Assembly (NCBI GenBank): GCA_012521105.1
Contig: JAAYNA010000149.1
Coordinates: 1 to 64,000, forward strand
From: Clostridiaceae bacterium
GTDB lineage: Bacteria; Bacillota; Clostridia; DSM-8532
Direction: 5' to 3'
DNA: 64,000 nucleotides
Shown here: positions 52,965 to 62,772 of the stretch, piece by piece
Layout of the letters: every line of letters starts with the position of its first letter
Position numbering within the stretch: the first letter of the stretch is position 1
Position numbers and translations under genes: made by a program
Notes under the pieces: model-generated
Database searches by the model: none
What the model was told of the DNA's origin: nothing
What the model saw: the letters and a program-made list of their open reading frames with translations, nothing else

Positions 52965-53393
52965 TTGTTAATAGGAGTGATGGCGTTGAAAAAACTTACT
53001 ATTTCTATAGTCCTGGTTTTATTGGTTGTTGCATTAACTGCATGTGGAGCAAAACTGGAAGACGGAAACTATGAAGGTCAAAGCACACCCGACAGCCGTG
53101 GTGCATACGGAGTTGTTAGCATCGAAGTAAAGGACGGAAAAATTGCATCTGCTGAATTTTTACAGTATAATGCAGATGGAACTTTAAAGGATGAATCATA
53201 TGGTAAAGAGTCCGGGGAGGAAAACTATAAAAAGGCTCAGGATGCGCTGGAGTATTCCAAACAATATGCAGAAAAACTTGTGGAAACCCAAAAAGTAGAC
53301 AAGGTTGATGCAATAACCGGTGCAACAAGCTCATGGAAACAATTTCAGGAAGCTGCAAAAGATGCATTGGCAAAGGCTAAAGGGAAAAGATAA
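52965..53393 (+). CDS. FMN-binding domain lipoprotein (PplA-like, single domain)
   Basis: lipobox VVALTAC; flavinylation-type motif DAITGATSS; GxYG/VSIEVKDGKI FMN_bind pattern. Confidence 0.88.
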   Translation: MLIGVMALKKLTISIVLVLLVVALTACGAKLEDGNYEGQSTPDSRGAYGVVSIEVKDGKIASAEFLQYNADGTLKDESYGKESGEENYKKAQDALEYSKQYAEKLVETQKVDKVDAITGATSSWKQFQEAAKDALAKAKGKR

Positions 53394-53468
53394 TTTAATA
53401 TTGTGCAATGTAAGGAGGAGGCTGTTTCGGCCATTGCACAATGTTAGCATCAACAAGGTTAGCAAGTT

Positions 53469-53494
53469 AAAGCCCTTTCAGGGCTTTTCTTTTT
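53469..53494 (+). terminator. Rho-independent terminator
   Basis: AAAGCCCT ttc AGGGCTTTT CTTTTT. Confidence 0.85.
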
Positions 53495-53544
53495 AAAAAC
53501 CTTAAGGATAAAAAAATAAATAACCTGTGATAAGGAGAACGCCG

Positions 53545-54501
53545 ATGCTATGGGATAATTACCCTGAGATAAAGAGAAAACTGAGAAAAGTTGAAACTAT
53601 AATTGAGCAAAACCTTAAATGCAGAAATAAACCCCTTGAAGAACTTTTGCAAACTCTTTTGAAGGGCGGTAAAAGACTGAGACCTGCTTTCAGCATACTT
53701 TCAGCGGGTTTTGGGAAGCAGCAGAATGATAAAATATATGATGCTGCAGCAGGTATTGAAATTCTTCACATGGCAACCCTGGTGCATGACGATATCATTG
53801 ATGAAGCCGGTATGAGGCGCGGAAAACCTACAATCAACAGCGTGTACGGTGACAAAATGTCTGTTTATGTGGGCGATTACCTTTTGTCACGGTCGGTACT
53901 TTTGCTGTCAAGAACACTGCCCGAGGACAGGCTTGAAAAGATTGCAAGGGCTTTAAAATCTATATGTGAAGCCGAAATTGAGCAGTTTTTCAGTCGGTTT
54001 AATCTGGACGTATCCCCTGTTACCTATTTAAAAAGGATTGGCAGAAAAACTTCGGCACTATTTGCCTTTTCATGTGGGGAAGGCGCTTTTCTTTCGGGGT
54101 GCGATGAAAATTCTCAGAAAAACCTTATAAAGTTCGGATTTTATTTTGGTATGGCCTTTCAAATGTATGATGATATATTGGATCTGGTAGGGGATACTAA
54201 AGAAACAGGCAAGCCAAAAGGAAACGATATTAAAGAAGGGATAATCACCATACCCTTTATCCTGGCTTTAAGAAAAAATGCCACTTTTGCTAAAAATGCC
54301 CGTAAGATAATGTCGGCTGAAACAATAAAAACTGCCGATATTAAAAAAATAATAGATGAGATCATCAGTTTGGGAGGCATAGACGATACCCGTGCCTGGA
54401 TTGACCGTTATCTTCAAAAAGCTCATACAATGCTTGAACCTTTACCCGATATCCGAGAAAAGGAAATATTTCATGATATTATGTTAACCTTGGAGAAGTA
54501 A
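53545..54501 (+). CDS. polyprenyl (probably heptaprenyl-type) diphosphate synthase
   Basis: LLKGGKRLRP, LVHDDIIDEAGMRRGKPT and YDDILDLVGDTKETGKPKGNDIKEG aspartate-rich motifs. Confidence 0.93.
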   Translation: MLWDNYPEIKRKLRKVETIIEQNLKCRNKPLEELLQTLLKGGKRLRPAFSILSAGFGKQQNDKIYDAAAGIEILHMATLVHDDIIDEAGMRRGKPTINSVYGDKMSVYVGDYLLSRSVLLLSRTLPEDRLEKIARALKSICEAEIEQFFSRFNLDVSPVTYLKRIGRKTSALFAFSCGEGAFLSGCDENSQKNLIKFGFYFGMAFQMYDDILDLVGDTKETGKPKGNDIKEGIITIPFILALRKNATFAKNARKIMSAETIKTADIKKIIDEIISLGGIDDTRAWIDRYLQKAHTMLEPLPDIREKEIFHDIMLTLEK

Positions 54502-54502
54502 A

Positions 54503-54766
54503 TTAAATTTTGTAAAGAAACCATTTGCATGTACTGATTTCATATTTCATTTCATACAGGCACTCGATACCATTAATTACGCTTTGTACTGTAAAGACCA
54601 GCATGCGATTCCCGGCAAGCTTTTCCTCTTTACGGGATATAATTCTGTCTATTCGAATCACCCTATTTTCCTTCTGGTCATCGCTGATACGGAATTTAAT
54701 CGGTGAGATAGCCCCATCTTTTGTTGTGTAGCAAATCATATCCACCGGTCTCATAAGAATTTTCAT
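54503..54766 (-). CDS. conserved hypothetical small protein
   Basis: 87 aa basic soluble ORF in intergenic space, RBS-like AAGGATGG upstream of ATG. Confidence 0.6.
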   Translation of the reverse strand: MKILMRPVDMICYTTKDGAISPIKFRISDDQKENRVIRIDRIISRKEEKLAGNRMLVFTVQSVINGIECLYEMKYEISTCKWFLYKI

Positions 54767-54945
54767 TTAAAACCATCCTTCAGTGTTCCTGTAGAAATAG
54801 GTTTAACGTGGGATACTGCCTGCTAAACCCATAAGCACGGTTTAAATTCATAACCACATTATAACCGAACAAATGTTCCCTTGTAAAGAGTAAAAATTTA
54901 CCCGGACAAAAAGGTATTTTTAAAGCCAGTTATATAAGATTGGTA

Positions 54946-56082
54946 TTAACAGTCTTTTGAGTGGACAGGTTGAACTAAAGCCATGGTTATATCATCTTTT
55001 TGCCTGGTACCTATCCGATAAAGACGGGTATATACATATCTGCAAATCTTGTTCAGCGCTGTCTTCAAATCAATACGCTCATCACGCAATATCTCCAATA
55101 TATGATCGTCAGATGTGATTTTTCCGGGTTCCTCAAGCCATTGATCGGTTACACCGTCGGTATACAGAAAAAGCTTGTCTCCCTCGTTAAGTTGTATTGT
55201 TGAGTCGTAATATTTGGGGTTATCAACCCAGTTGCTTATTGGTATACCTGGCATGTACAGCTTTTTAACGCTGTTTTGGCCTATAATAATAGGAGCGCAG
55301 TTATGTCCCGCATTGGAATAGGTAAAAGTGCGGGTACGAATATTGTATATTCCATAGAACACAGTAATATAAGAATCCTTGTCAAAATCACCGGAATTGT
55401 ATTGTTTAAACAGGCGGTAAAGAGCCCGTGATGGTGAATGGTTCTTTTTATTCAATGTAGATATTATAAAAATTGTAAGCATTGAAGCAGACACACCATG
55501 ACCCGATACGTCTGCGATATAAATTCCAATACGCTCTTTGTCAACCTGGAAAATATTCACCATATCGCCACTTAAATCATCACATGGCTGGTATGAATAG
55601 GCAAAATCCAGGCATGGCAGTTTCACATCCCGGGGTAAAAGCTGCATCTGCAATTTTTTGGCCATCTCAAGATCATGCTGAAGCTTAAGGTTCTGCTTAA
55701 TAATTTCTCTTTCCATTTCCTTTTCCTTTGTAATATCACGCAAAACCTCAACGGCATAATTAATACTACCGTCATCAGCTATAATAGGGGAACTCATTAC
55801 CGAAAAGATTCTATCATTAAATACTTCTTCCTTTTTAAAGGATTTTCCTTCGAAAACGGCTTTATTAGCTATACAATTCTCGCAGGGTTCACCACATCCC
55901 ATAATTTCAAAGCATTTTTTCCCCGCAAGATCATATACGCCCAAATCTTTTTCCATGGAGCGGTTAATGAAAATAACCGTATTGTTTCTATCTACCACGC
56001 GGACCCAGTCGTCCATGCCGTCCAGTATATCCAGAATGAACTTAAAACTTGAATTCTTAGAGCGAAAATAGGGTGAAAACAT
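54946..56082 (-). CDS. PAS domain plus PP2C/SpoIIE-type serine phosphatase (RsbU-like)
   Basis: PAS-like N-terminus; LLPRDVKLPCLDFAYSYQPCDDLSGDMVNIFQVD, IADVSGHGVSASMLT, LFLYTDGVTDQW. Confidence 0.92.
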   Translation of the reverse strand: MFSPYFRSKNSSFKFILDILDGMDDWVRVVDRNNTVIFINRSMEKDLGVYDLAGKKCFEIMGCGEPCENCIANKAVFEGKSFKKEEVFNDRIFSVMSSPIIADDGSINYAVEVLRDITKEKEMEREIIKQNLKLQHDLEMAKKLQMQLLPRDVKLPCLDFAYSYQPCDDLSGDMVNIFQVDKERIGIYIADVSGHGVSASMLTIFIISTLNKKNHSPSRALYRLFKQYNSGDFDKDSYITVFYGIYNIRTRTFTYSNAGHNCAPIIIGQNSVKKLYMPGIPISNWVDNPKYYDSTIQLNEGDKLFLYTDGVTDQWLEEPGKITSDDHILEILRDERIDLKTALNKICRYVYTRLYRIGTRQKDDITMALVQPVHSKDC

Positions 56083-56293
56083 ACGTAACCTGCCTGCCCT
56101 TTATTCTATAAACATATATTAACATAAAGTACTAACAGCCGCAACGAAAATTACCATTTCGACATTGTTAATAAAATGTTACGGGTTTATATCGGGCTAT
56201 TTATTTCCAGAATATTGCAGCTAAAATGCATAAGAATACCACACAGGGGAATAATCATTAAATAGCTAAATTAAAATTATCCGCCTTATTGGG

Positions 56294-56908
56294 ATGATTG
56301 GTTGTTTAAGCAATTCAAGCAAAGGGGAAACCGTTTTGAAGGATTTTATTGATGTTTTCAGAAGTACTGCTGTTTTGGAAGTATCCAGGGCCGTACTAAA
56401 GTATCTGAACAAAGTTAGTATTAATAAAAGAATTGTTATTTTGTGCATTGGTACCGACAGATCTACAGGGGATTCTCTTGGCCCTTTGGTGGGATACAGA
56501 CTAAGCCGGTATCACACATTAAGCGCAACGGTTGTTGGAACACTTGACCAGCCTGTTCATGCAGTGAATCTTTGTGAGACCCTGGAAAGAATAAATTCAG
56601 AAATCCCCGATAATTTCATAATAGCAGTGGATGCCTGCCTGGGAACACATGGAAACATAGGATATATCACAATAGGTAAAGGGCCTTTGAAACCAGGTTC
56701 AGGGCTTAAAAAGGATTTGCCTGAAACGGGTGACATTCATATTACAGGTATTGTTAATCATGGTGGTTTCATGGATTTTGTGGTTCTGCAAAATACCAGA
56801 TTAAGTCTTGTTATGAAAATGAGTGAGACCATAGCTGACGGTTTGCAGTACGCTTTATGGAAATATCATCGCCATAACGAGAAAATTCTAAATCCGTATA
56901 TACAATAG
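56294..56908 (+). CDS. yyaC: spore protease YyaC family protein
   Basis: VILCIGTDRSTGDSLGPLVG, AVDACLG, GNIGYITIGKGPLKPGSGLKKDLP. Confidence 0.92.
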   Translation: MIGCLSNSSKGETVLKDFIDVFRSTAVLEVSRAVLKYLNKVSINKRIVILCIGTDRSTGDSLGPLVGYRLSRYHTLSATVVGTLDQPVHAVNLCETLERINSEIPDNFIIAVDACLGTHGNIGYITIGKGPLKPGSGLKKDLPETGDIHITGIVNHGGFMDFVVLQNTRLSLVMKMSETIADGLQYALWKYHRHNEKILNPYIQ

Positions 56909-57001
56909 TGTTCTGTTACACAGTAATAATTTCAAAAAATATAGTTGTTATACAGGAAAAATACGTGGTATATTTAAATGTAGTGAAAGGAGTGTTTGTT
57001 T

Positions 57002-57160
57002 ATGGAAAAGTGGGTTTGTACTGTTTGTGGTTATGTCTACGATCCGGAAGTAGGGGATCCGGATAACGGTGTGGAACCCGGAACAGCTTTTGAGGATATA
57101 CCTGATGATTGGGTTTGCCCGGATTGCGGTGTTGGCAAGGATATGTTTGAACAGGAATAA
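57002..57160 (+). CDS. rubredoxin
   Basis: not in supplied ORF list (52 aa); [52 protein letters not shown]. Confidence 0.97.
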   Translation: MEKWVCTVCGYVYDPEVGDPDNGVEPGTAFEDIPDDWVCPDCGVGKDMFEQE

Positions 57161-57165
57161 TGACG

Positions 57166-57190
57166 GGGGGTTTGTGAAATACAAACCCCA
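57166..57190 (+). terminator. terminator-like hairpin after rubredoxin
   Basis: GGGGTTTGT gaaat ACAAACCCC. Confidence 0.55.
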
Positions 57191-57226
57191 TTAATATTAT
57201 TAATGAGCTTATTAAATAAATTCCCT

Positions 57227-57399
57227 GTCCGCGGGTCCTGCTTCGGGAGCTTTGGCTCCCTGAACAACAAAACCGCTACGGACATCCGCTCCTTGTATGT
57301 GAAAATAATCCGCAGGAATGCAGCAAGGCTTTGGGGTGTGCTGCTCTGCGCCGCTAAAGGCATCCGAATCACCTGCTTCCTGAGAGGCAGCTGCATTCC
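57227..57399 (+). ncRNA. candidate structured GC-rich noncoding element
   Basis: nested pairings GTCCG/CGGAC, GGGAGC-tttg-GCTCCC, GGAATGCAGC/GCTGCATTCC in an intergenic GC-rich island. Confidence 0.4.
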
Positions 57400-57559
57400 C
57401 CTATAAATTTTCTGCATTGCACAATATCTACACAGCCTTTTCATTTCCCTGCTATTAACTGAACTGTGTCGCATAACTTAAAATCTTGATTTCCAACCAA
57501 TGGTATGCTATTATATAAACAGCAGATATAATTTTACAACAATAATAAATATTGTTTTC

Positions 57560-57692
57560 CTTATCAAGAGAGGTGGAGGGATCGGGCCCTATGAAACCCG
57601 GCAACCGGCATTTGCACGGTGCCAATTCCTGCAGGATTAATCCTGAGAGATGAGGAGTCAGGCAAATCTCTTCATTGAAGAGATTTTTCTTT
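57560..57692 (+). promoter_or_regulatory. SAM-I (S-box) riboswitch with terminator upstream of metK
   Basis: CTTATCAAGAGAGGTGGAGGGATCGGGCCCTATGAAACCCGGCAACC...GGTGCCAATTCCTGC...GAGAGATGAGGAG; terminator AATCTCTTCATTGAAGAGATTTTTCTTTT. Confidence 0.96.
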
Positions 57693-57779
57693 TATTAGCT
57701 TCCTTTCATGCTAAAGGGTTAATTTCCTGGACAGAATAATTTCGTATTACCAGAAAATATATACAAGGGAGTTGGTTTT

Positions 57780-58970
57780 ATGTCGAAAGTACTTTTTACA
57801 TCAGAATCGGTAACAGAAGGTCATCCCGATAAAATTTGCGATAACATATCCGATGCAATACTTGATGCTATTATTTCCGAAGACCCTATGGCGAGGGTTG
57901 CATGCGAAACTGCCGTAACAACAGGGCTGGTGTTTGTTATGGGTGAAATTACAACATCGTGTTATGTAGACATTCCCAAAATAGTAAGGGATACTGTCCG
58001 CGACATTGGCTACGACAGAGCTAAATATGGCTTTGATTGTGATACTTGCTCTGTAATAACCTCTATAGATGAACAGTCCCCGGATATCGCATTGGGTGTT
58101 AACAAAGCGTTGGAATACAGAGACCACACAGACCATTATAATAACGCAGGAACTACAGGCGCCGGAGATCAGGGAATGGTGTTTGGTTATGCCTGCGATG
58201 AAACCCCGGAGCTTATGCCAATGCCTATTTCTTTAGCCCACAAACTGGCAAGGAAACTTACAGATGTACGAAGACAGGGTATTTTAACCTATTTAAGGCC
58301 CGATGGCAAATCCCAGGTAACGGTTGAATATAAAGACAGCAAACCCGTTCGGGTGGATGCAGTGGTTGTTTCAGCTCAGCATGGCCTGGACGTGGATTAT
58401 CAAACCATAAAAAAAGATATCTTGGAACACGTAATAAAACCTGTGATTCCTGGTAATTTGCTCGATGAAAAAACCAAATATTTCATTAATCCCACCGGAA
58501 GGTTTGTTGTAGGGGGCCCACAGGGCGATTCTGGCCTCACAGGCAGAAAGATCATAGTAGATACCTATGGTGGAATGGGCCGTCACGGCGGAGGGGCGTT
58601 TTCAGGAAAGGATCCTACAAAGGTAGACAGATCAGGTGCTTATGCTGCGAGGTATGTGGCTAAAAATGTAGTCGCGGCAGGGCTGGCTTCCCGTTGTGAA
58701 GTCCAGATTGCTTACGCTATAGGTGTTGCCCGTCCTGTATCAATTATGGTGGATACCTTTGGTACAGGAAAGGTTGATGATGAAAAAATACTGAAAATAA
58801 TAAATGAACATTTTGATCTTAGTCCGGATGCAATAATCAGGGATCTAAGGTTAAGACGTCCGATATATCGAAAAACAGCTGCATACGGGCATTTTGGCCG
58901 TGAAGATGAAGATTTTACCTGGGAAAAGACCGATAAAGCCGAGGCTATGAGGCGTGCAGCAGGAATCTAA
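57780..58970 (+). CDS. metK: S-adenosylmethionine synthetase
   Basis: [59 protein letters not shown]. Confidence 0.98.
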   Translation: MSKVLFTSESVTEGHPDKICDNISDAILDAIISEDPMARVACETAVTTGLVFVMGEITTSCYVDIPKIVRDTVRDIGYDRAKYGFDCDTCSVITSIDEQSPDIALGVNKALEYRDHTDHYNNAGTTGAGDQGMVFGYACDETPELMPMPISLAHKLARKLTDVRRQGILTYLRPDGKSQVTVEYKDSKPVRVDAVVVSAQHGLDVDYQTIKKDILEHVIKPVIPGNLLDEKTKYFINPTGRFVVGGPQGDSGLTGRKIIVDTYGGMGRHGGGAFSGKDPTKVDRSGAYAARYVAKNVVAAGLASRCEVQIAYAIGVARPVSIMVDTFGTGKVDDEKILKIINEHFDLSPDAIIRDLRLRRPIYRKTAAYGHFGREDEDFTWEKTDKAEAMRRAAGI

Positions 58971-60019
58971 CTTATTATATCAACGATAGAAATTCCAGGA
59001 TTTTTCGCTAAGTCTATCAGATAGGGTTCAAATACCGGAGGCCCTTTCTTACGAGCAATAACCATTACCTTTGGACGAATGGAGGGAGGGCCTTTCGATT
59101 CCACCACTCTGGCGATTTCACCGGTGTTGAGCATGACTATAATGTCCGCCGGATAAACGGCTATACTGTCTATAAATACTCTTATGATTTGGGAATCAAA
59201 CTGGGTTCCGGAATTCGCAATAATATACTCGGCTGCTTCGTGGGGCATGAATCTTTTTCTGTAAACCCGGTCTGCTGTCAGGGCATCATAGACATCGGCA
59301 ATTGCAACAATACGGGACAGTAAATCAATTTCATCACCTTTTAACCCATGAGGATATCCATCGCCGTCCCAATGCTCGTGATGGTGAAGGACAATATTTG
59401 CTATCTCATCATTAAGTCCCGGAGTTCTTTTTACAATTTCATAACCGTACTCAGAGTGCTTTTTTATTAGTTCATATTCGCTCTCGGTCAGCCTTGCAGG
59501 TTTATTCAGAATATTCAGAGGTATTTTACACTTTCCGATATCATGCAGTATAGCTCCCAAAGCAAGGTTATTCAGTTCTTCTGCTGAAAGGTTCATGGTT
59601 TTTCCCGCAATTAATGAATATATGCATACATCAACCGAATGTAAATAGGTATAATTGTCAATGTCACGAATGCCTGTAAGCTTCATAAAAACATTATCGT
59701 TATTAATTATACTTTGGACAATTTCCGAAACTGTTTCCTTTATAGAGCCAACATCAACATCATCGCCTTTGCGGACGGCCTTCATAACATTTTTGACAGT
59801 GTGATATGTTTCGGAATAAATTACTTCTTCACTAAAATATTCAATCTTTTCAATTTCATTTTCCACATATACATAAGGAATGTCATATAGACGGATTTTT
59901 TCCAGATAACGTTCTTTTAATGTAAAACCCTTAAGCAGAAGAAAACGGCCGTCATCAAGAATAATGTCTTTTGCCAGTTTCATTCCCGGCTCGAGCTTAT
60001 CAAGAGTGACCTTCTTCAT
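58967..60019 (-). CDS. HD-GYP domain protein (c-di-GMP phosphodiesterase-like)
   Basis: [61 protein letters not shown]. Confidence 0.94.
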   Translation of the reverse strand: MKKVTLDKLEPGMKLAKDIILDDGRFLLLKGFTLKERYLEKIRLYDIPYVYVENEIEKIEYFSEEVIYSETYHTVKNVMKAVRKGDDVDVGSIKETVSEIVQSIINNDNVFMKLTGIRDIDNYTYLHSVDVCIYSLIAGKTMNLSAEELNNLALGAILHDIGKCKIPLNILNKPARLTESEYELIKKHSEYGYEIVKRTPGLNDEIANIVLHHHEHWDGDGYPHGLKGDEIDLLSRIVAIADVYDALTADRVYRKRFMPHEAAEYIIANSGTQFDSQIIRVFIDSIAVYPADIIVMLNTGEIARVVESKGPPSIRPKVMVIARKKGPPVFEPYLIDLAKNPGISIVDIIS

Positions 60020-60126
60020 AACTTACCCCACTTATGCTCAATATGCAAATATTAGATAAATTTAAAAAACCTCCCTTTATATTATGCCTCATCAATAGCA
60101 AAAAATCAAATACTGCATAGTATAAA

Positions 60127-60519
60127 ATGAATAAATATTATGGTAGTGAAACCATGGTTGTATATATAATAATATCGTTATTTGCAATTTACGGGTTTAT
60201 TAATTTAATAAACGATATCATAGGAAAAATAAAGGTGGGCTGCAGCTCATGTGGCGGGAGACTATGCCTTTATCCCTACCCCGGAGATGAAGGTCTTGAA
60301 GGGAAAATACGTTCCATCTTTCTAAATGAGGTTACTGAAAAAATAGGAACCGATGGGTTTCTGTATATAAAACTTGAAGAAGATGATCCTAACAGAAAAC
60401 TTGTAGAGAAGCTTTGCGCCCAGTACCCGCGCCTGGTATTGATGGATAATCTGAATTGGGGTAGAATTAAAGATGAAAAACAAAAAATAAGCGAAAGAGA
60501 AAGGGTTTCTAATGGTTAG
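60127..60519 (+). CDS. hypothetical membrane-anchored protein
   Basis: N-terminal TM segment VVYIIISLFAIYGFINLI then CSSCGGRLCLYPYPGDEGLEGKIR. Confidence 0.7.
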   Translation: MNKYYGSETMVVYIIISLFAIYGFINLINDIIGKIKVGCSSCGGRLCLYPYPGDEGLEGKIRSIFLNEVTEKIGTDGFLYIKLEEDDPNRKLVEKLCAQYPRLVLMDNLNWGRIKDEKQKISERERVSNG

Positions 60520-60543
60520 CAACCCTGTTACGGAGAGGATTTT

Positions 60544-62757
60544 TTGGAGCAAATTGAAGGAATTGTAGAAGATATTATATTTTGCAATAAAGACAATTGG
60601 TACACTGTTTGTGATGTGCGTTCGGGACGCCGGCTGATAACCATTGTGGGATATATGCCGGGTCTTGCTGTTGGTGAGACAATTATTGTAAATGGAAACT
60701 GGACGGTACACCAGGATTATGGAGAGCAATTGAAAGTTGAAACTTATGAAAGGAGTCTGCCAACAACAACCGATTCAATATTTAAATATCTTTCGTCAGG
60801 TATTATTAAAGGAATTGGTGAAATTACAGCTAAAAAAATCATTGATAAATTTGGGAATGATACCCTGAGGGTTTTACAGTTTGAACCGTTGCGCCTGTCT
60901 GAAATAAAGGGCATTAGTGCAGAAAAAGCTTTACGGATTGGACAGGCTTTCATGGAACGGGAGCAGATACGCCAGATTGTTATGTTCCTTCAGAAATTCG
61001 GAATATCAGCCACGTATTCGATAAAGGTATGGAAGAAGTTTGGCAGCGAATCGGTCAACGAAATAACGAAAAATCCATACCGGTTAACAGACGAAGATAT
61101 AAATATCGGGTTTAAAATTGCGGACCGGGTTGCTATTTCCCTGGGAATTGACAGCCAATCGGAATTCCGTGTTGCAAGCGGAATTCATTATGCATTGTCA
61201 AAGGCGGTGCAAAACGGTCATGTATACCTGCCTTCCGATGTTTTGGTCTCATACGCGTCAAAACTGTTAAACATTTCGCCTGAAGTTGTGGAGAACACAT
61301 TGTCAAAGCTGATTTTCGAAGAAAGTATTTATATTGAAAAAACCGCTGATGAAACCAGGGTTTATTTAGCTGCCTTTTATAAAGCAGAGCAATTCGTGTG
61401 CAGAAAACTAAAAATTCTAAGCGAGGTTATGCCCAAAAAAGACATATTGGATCTTGATGAACTTTTGCAAAGGGTTGAGGATGAACATAGTATTGAATAT
61501 ACCGATGAGCAGCTTAAAGCAATACGTCTTTCTGCAACAGAAAGTATATTGGTTGTTACAGGTGGCCCGGGAACAGGGAAGACTACGTTGATTAAAGGAA
61601 TTATTTCAATATTCGAAAAAAGTGGTATGGAAATTGCATTGGCAGCACCAACCGGAAGGGCTGCAAAAAGAATGACCGAGGCTACCGGAATGGAAGCCAA
61701 AACCATTCACCGCCTTCTTGAAATGGAGTTCTCGGAGAATGAAAACCTCAGAGAATTTAAAAAGAATGAAAGAGATCCGATTAAAGCCGATGTTATTATT
61801 ATTGACGAAGCTTCGATGATTGATATCTTACTTATGCATGCATTATTGAAAGCCGTTGAACCGGGTACAAGGCTAATCCTTGTTGGGGATGTGGATCAGC
61901 TTCCTTCTGTAGGCCCGGGAAGGGTCCTTAGCGATATAATTGAAAGCCAATGTCTTAAAACCATCCGCTTAAACACTATTTTCCGGCAAGCAAAGGAAAG
62001 TTTTATTGTTATAAATGCCCACAAAATAAATAAAGGCCAGTTCCCAGAGTTAAACTCCCCCAATGATGATTTTTTCTTTATTTCAAGAAACAGCTCCCAA
62101 AGTACAGCCCAGGCTATATTGGAACTTTGTACAGTACGGATCCCTGAAAAATTTGGTTTAGATCCGATGAAAGACATACAGGTTTTATCACCGGCCAAAA
62201 AAGGTGATTCAGGAGTTTACAGTTTAAATGCAGCACTGCAGCAGAGTTTGAATCCGCCAAAGGCCGGAATAAAGGAAAAACCTTACAGAGGTATGATTTT
62301 CAGAGAAAATGACCGGGTTATGCAGGTAAAGAATAACTATAACCTGTCGTGGAAAATGATACCCGAAAACGGGGATGTTGTTTCAGGAGAAGGCATATTC
62401 AATGGGGATATGGGTATAATCAGGGATATCGACCCTGAGAATAATTATTTAACGGTTTTGTTTGATGACGGGAAACTTGTTGAGTATGATTTCGATATGC
62501 TGGACGAACTGGAGCATTCTTATGCGATTACAGTTCATAAAAGCCAGGGAAGCGAATTTCCTGCTGTGGTTATAGCATTATCAGGTATTCCACCAATGCT
62601 GCGCTTAAGAAACCTTTTATATACCGCAATAACCAGAGCCCGGCAGCTTGTAATACTGGTGGGTCACATTGAAATACTGAAACAGATGGTGAATAATATC
62701 ACAGAAAAAGAAAGGTTTACAGGGTTAAAGGAAAGACTGAATCAGTATTTTTGCTAA
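60544..62757 (+). CDS. recD2: ATP-dependent DNA helicase RecD2
   Basis: GGPGTGKTTLIKGI Walker A, IIIDEASMIDILL, YAITVHKSQGSEFP, YTAITRARQL; long N-terminal region. Confidence 0.96.
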   Translation: MEQIEGIVEDIIFCNKDNWYTVCDVRSGRRLITIVGYMPGLAVGETIIVNGNWTVHQDYGEQLKVETYERSLPTTTDSIFKYLSSGIIKGIGEITAKKIIDKFGNDTLRVLQFEPLRLSEIKGISAEKALRIGQAFMEREQIRQIVMFLQKFGISATYSIKVWKKFGSESVNEITKNPYRLTDEDINIGFKIADRVAISLGIDSQSEFRVASGIHYALSKAVQNGHVYLPSDVLVSYASKLLNISPEVVENTLSKLIFEESIYIEKTADETRVYLAAFYKAEQFVCRKLKILSEVMPKKDILDLDELLQRVEDEHSIEYTDEQLKAIRLSATESILVVTGGPGTGKTTLIKGIISIFEKSGMEIALAAPTGRAAKRMTEATGMEAKTIHRLLEMEFSENENLREFKKNERDPIKADVIIIDEASMIDILLMHALLKAVEPGTRLILVGDVDQLPSVGPGRVLSDIIESQCLKTIRLNTIFRQAKESFIVINAHKINKGQFPELNSPNDDFFFISRNSSQSTAQAILELCTVRIPEKFGLDPMKDIQVLSPAKKGDSGVYSLNAALQQSLNPPKAGIKEKPYRGMIFRENDRVMQVKNNYNLSWKMIPENGDVVSGEGIFNGDMGIIRDIDPENNYLTVLFDDGKLVEYDFDMLDELEHSYAITVHKSQGSEFPAVVIALSGIPPMLRLRNLLYTAITRARQLVILVGHIEILKQMVNNITEKERFTGLKERLNQYFC

Positions 62758-62772
62758 AATCCGGAGTTATTT

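Noticed and set aside
57203-57406. 67-aa plus-strand ORF in the GC-rich island
   Set aside because: No RBS, no homology signal, sequence dominated by inverted repeats.
57037-57474. 145-aa minus-strand ORF over rubredoxin and the GC-rich island
   Set aside because: Overlaps an unmistakable rubredoxin gene; low-complexity Ser/Pro tail; no motif.
60544-62757. RecBCD-type exonuclease subunit
   Set aside because: Long N-terminal region without recB/recC neighbours fits RecD2.
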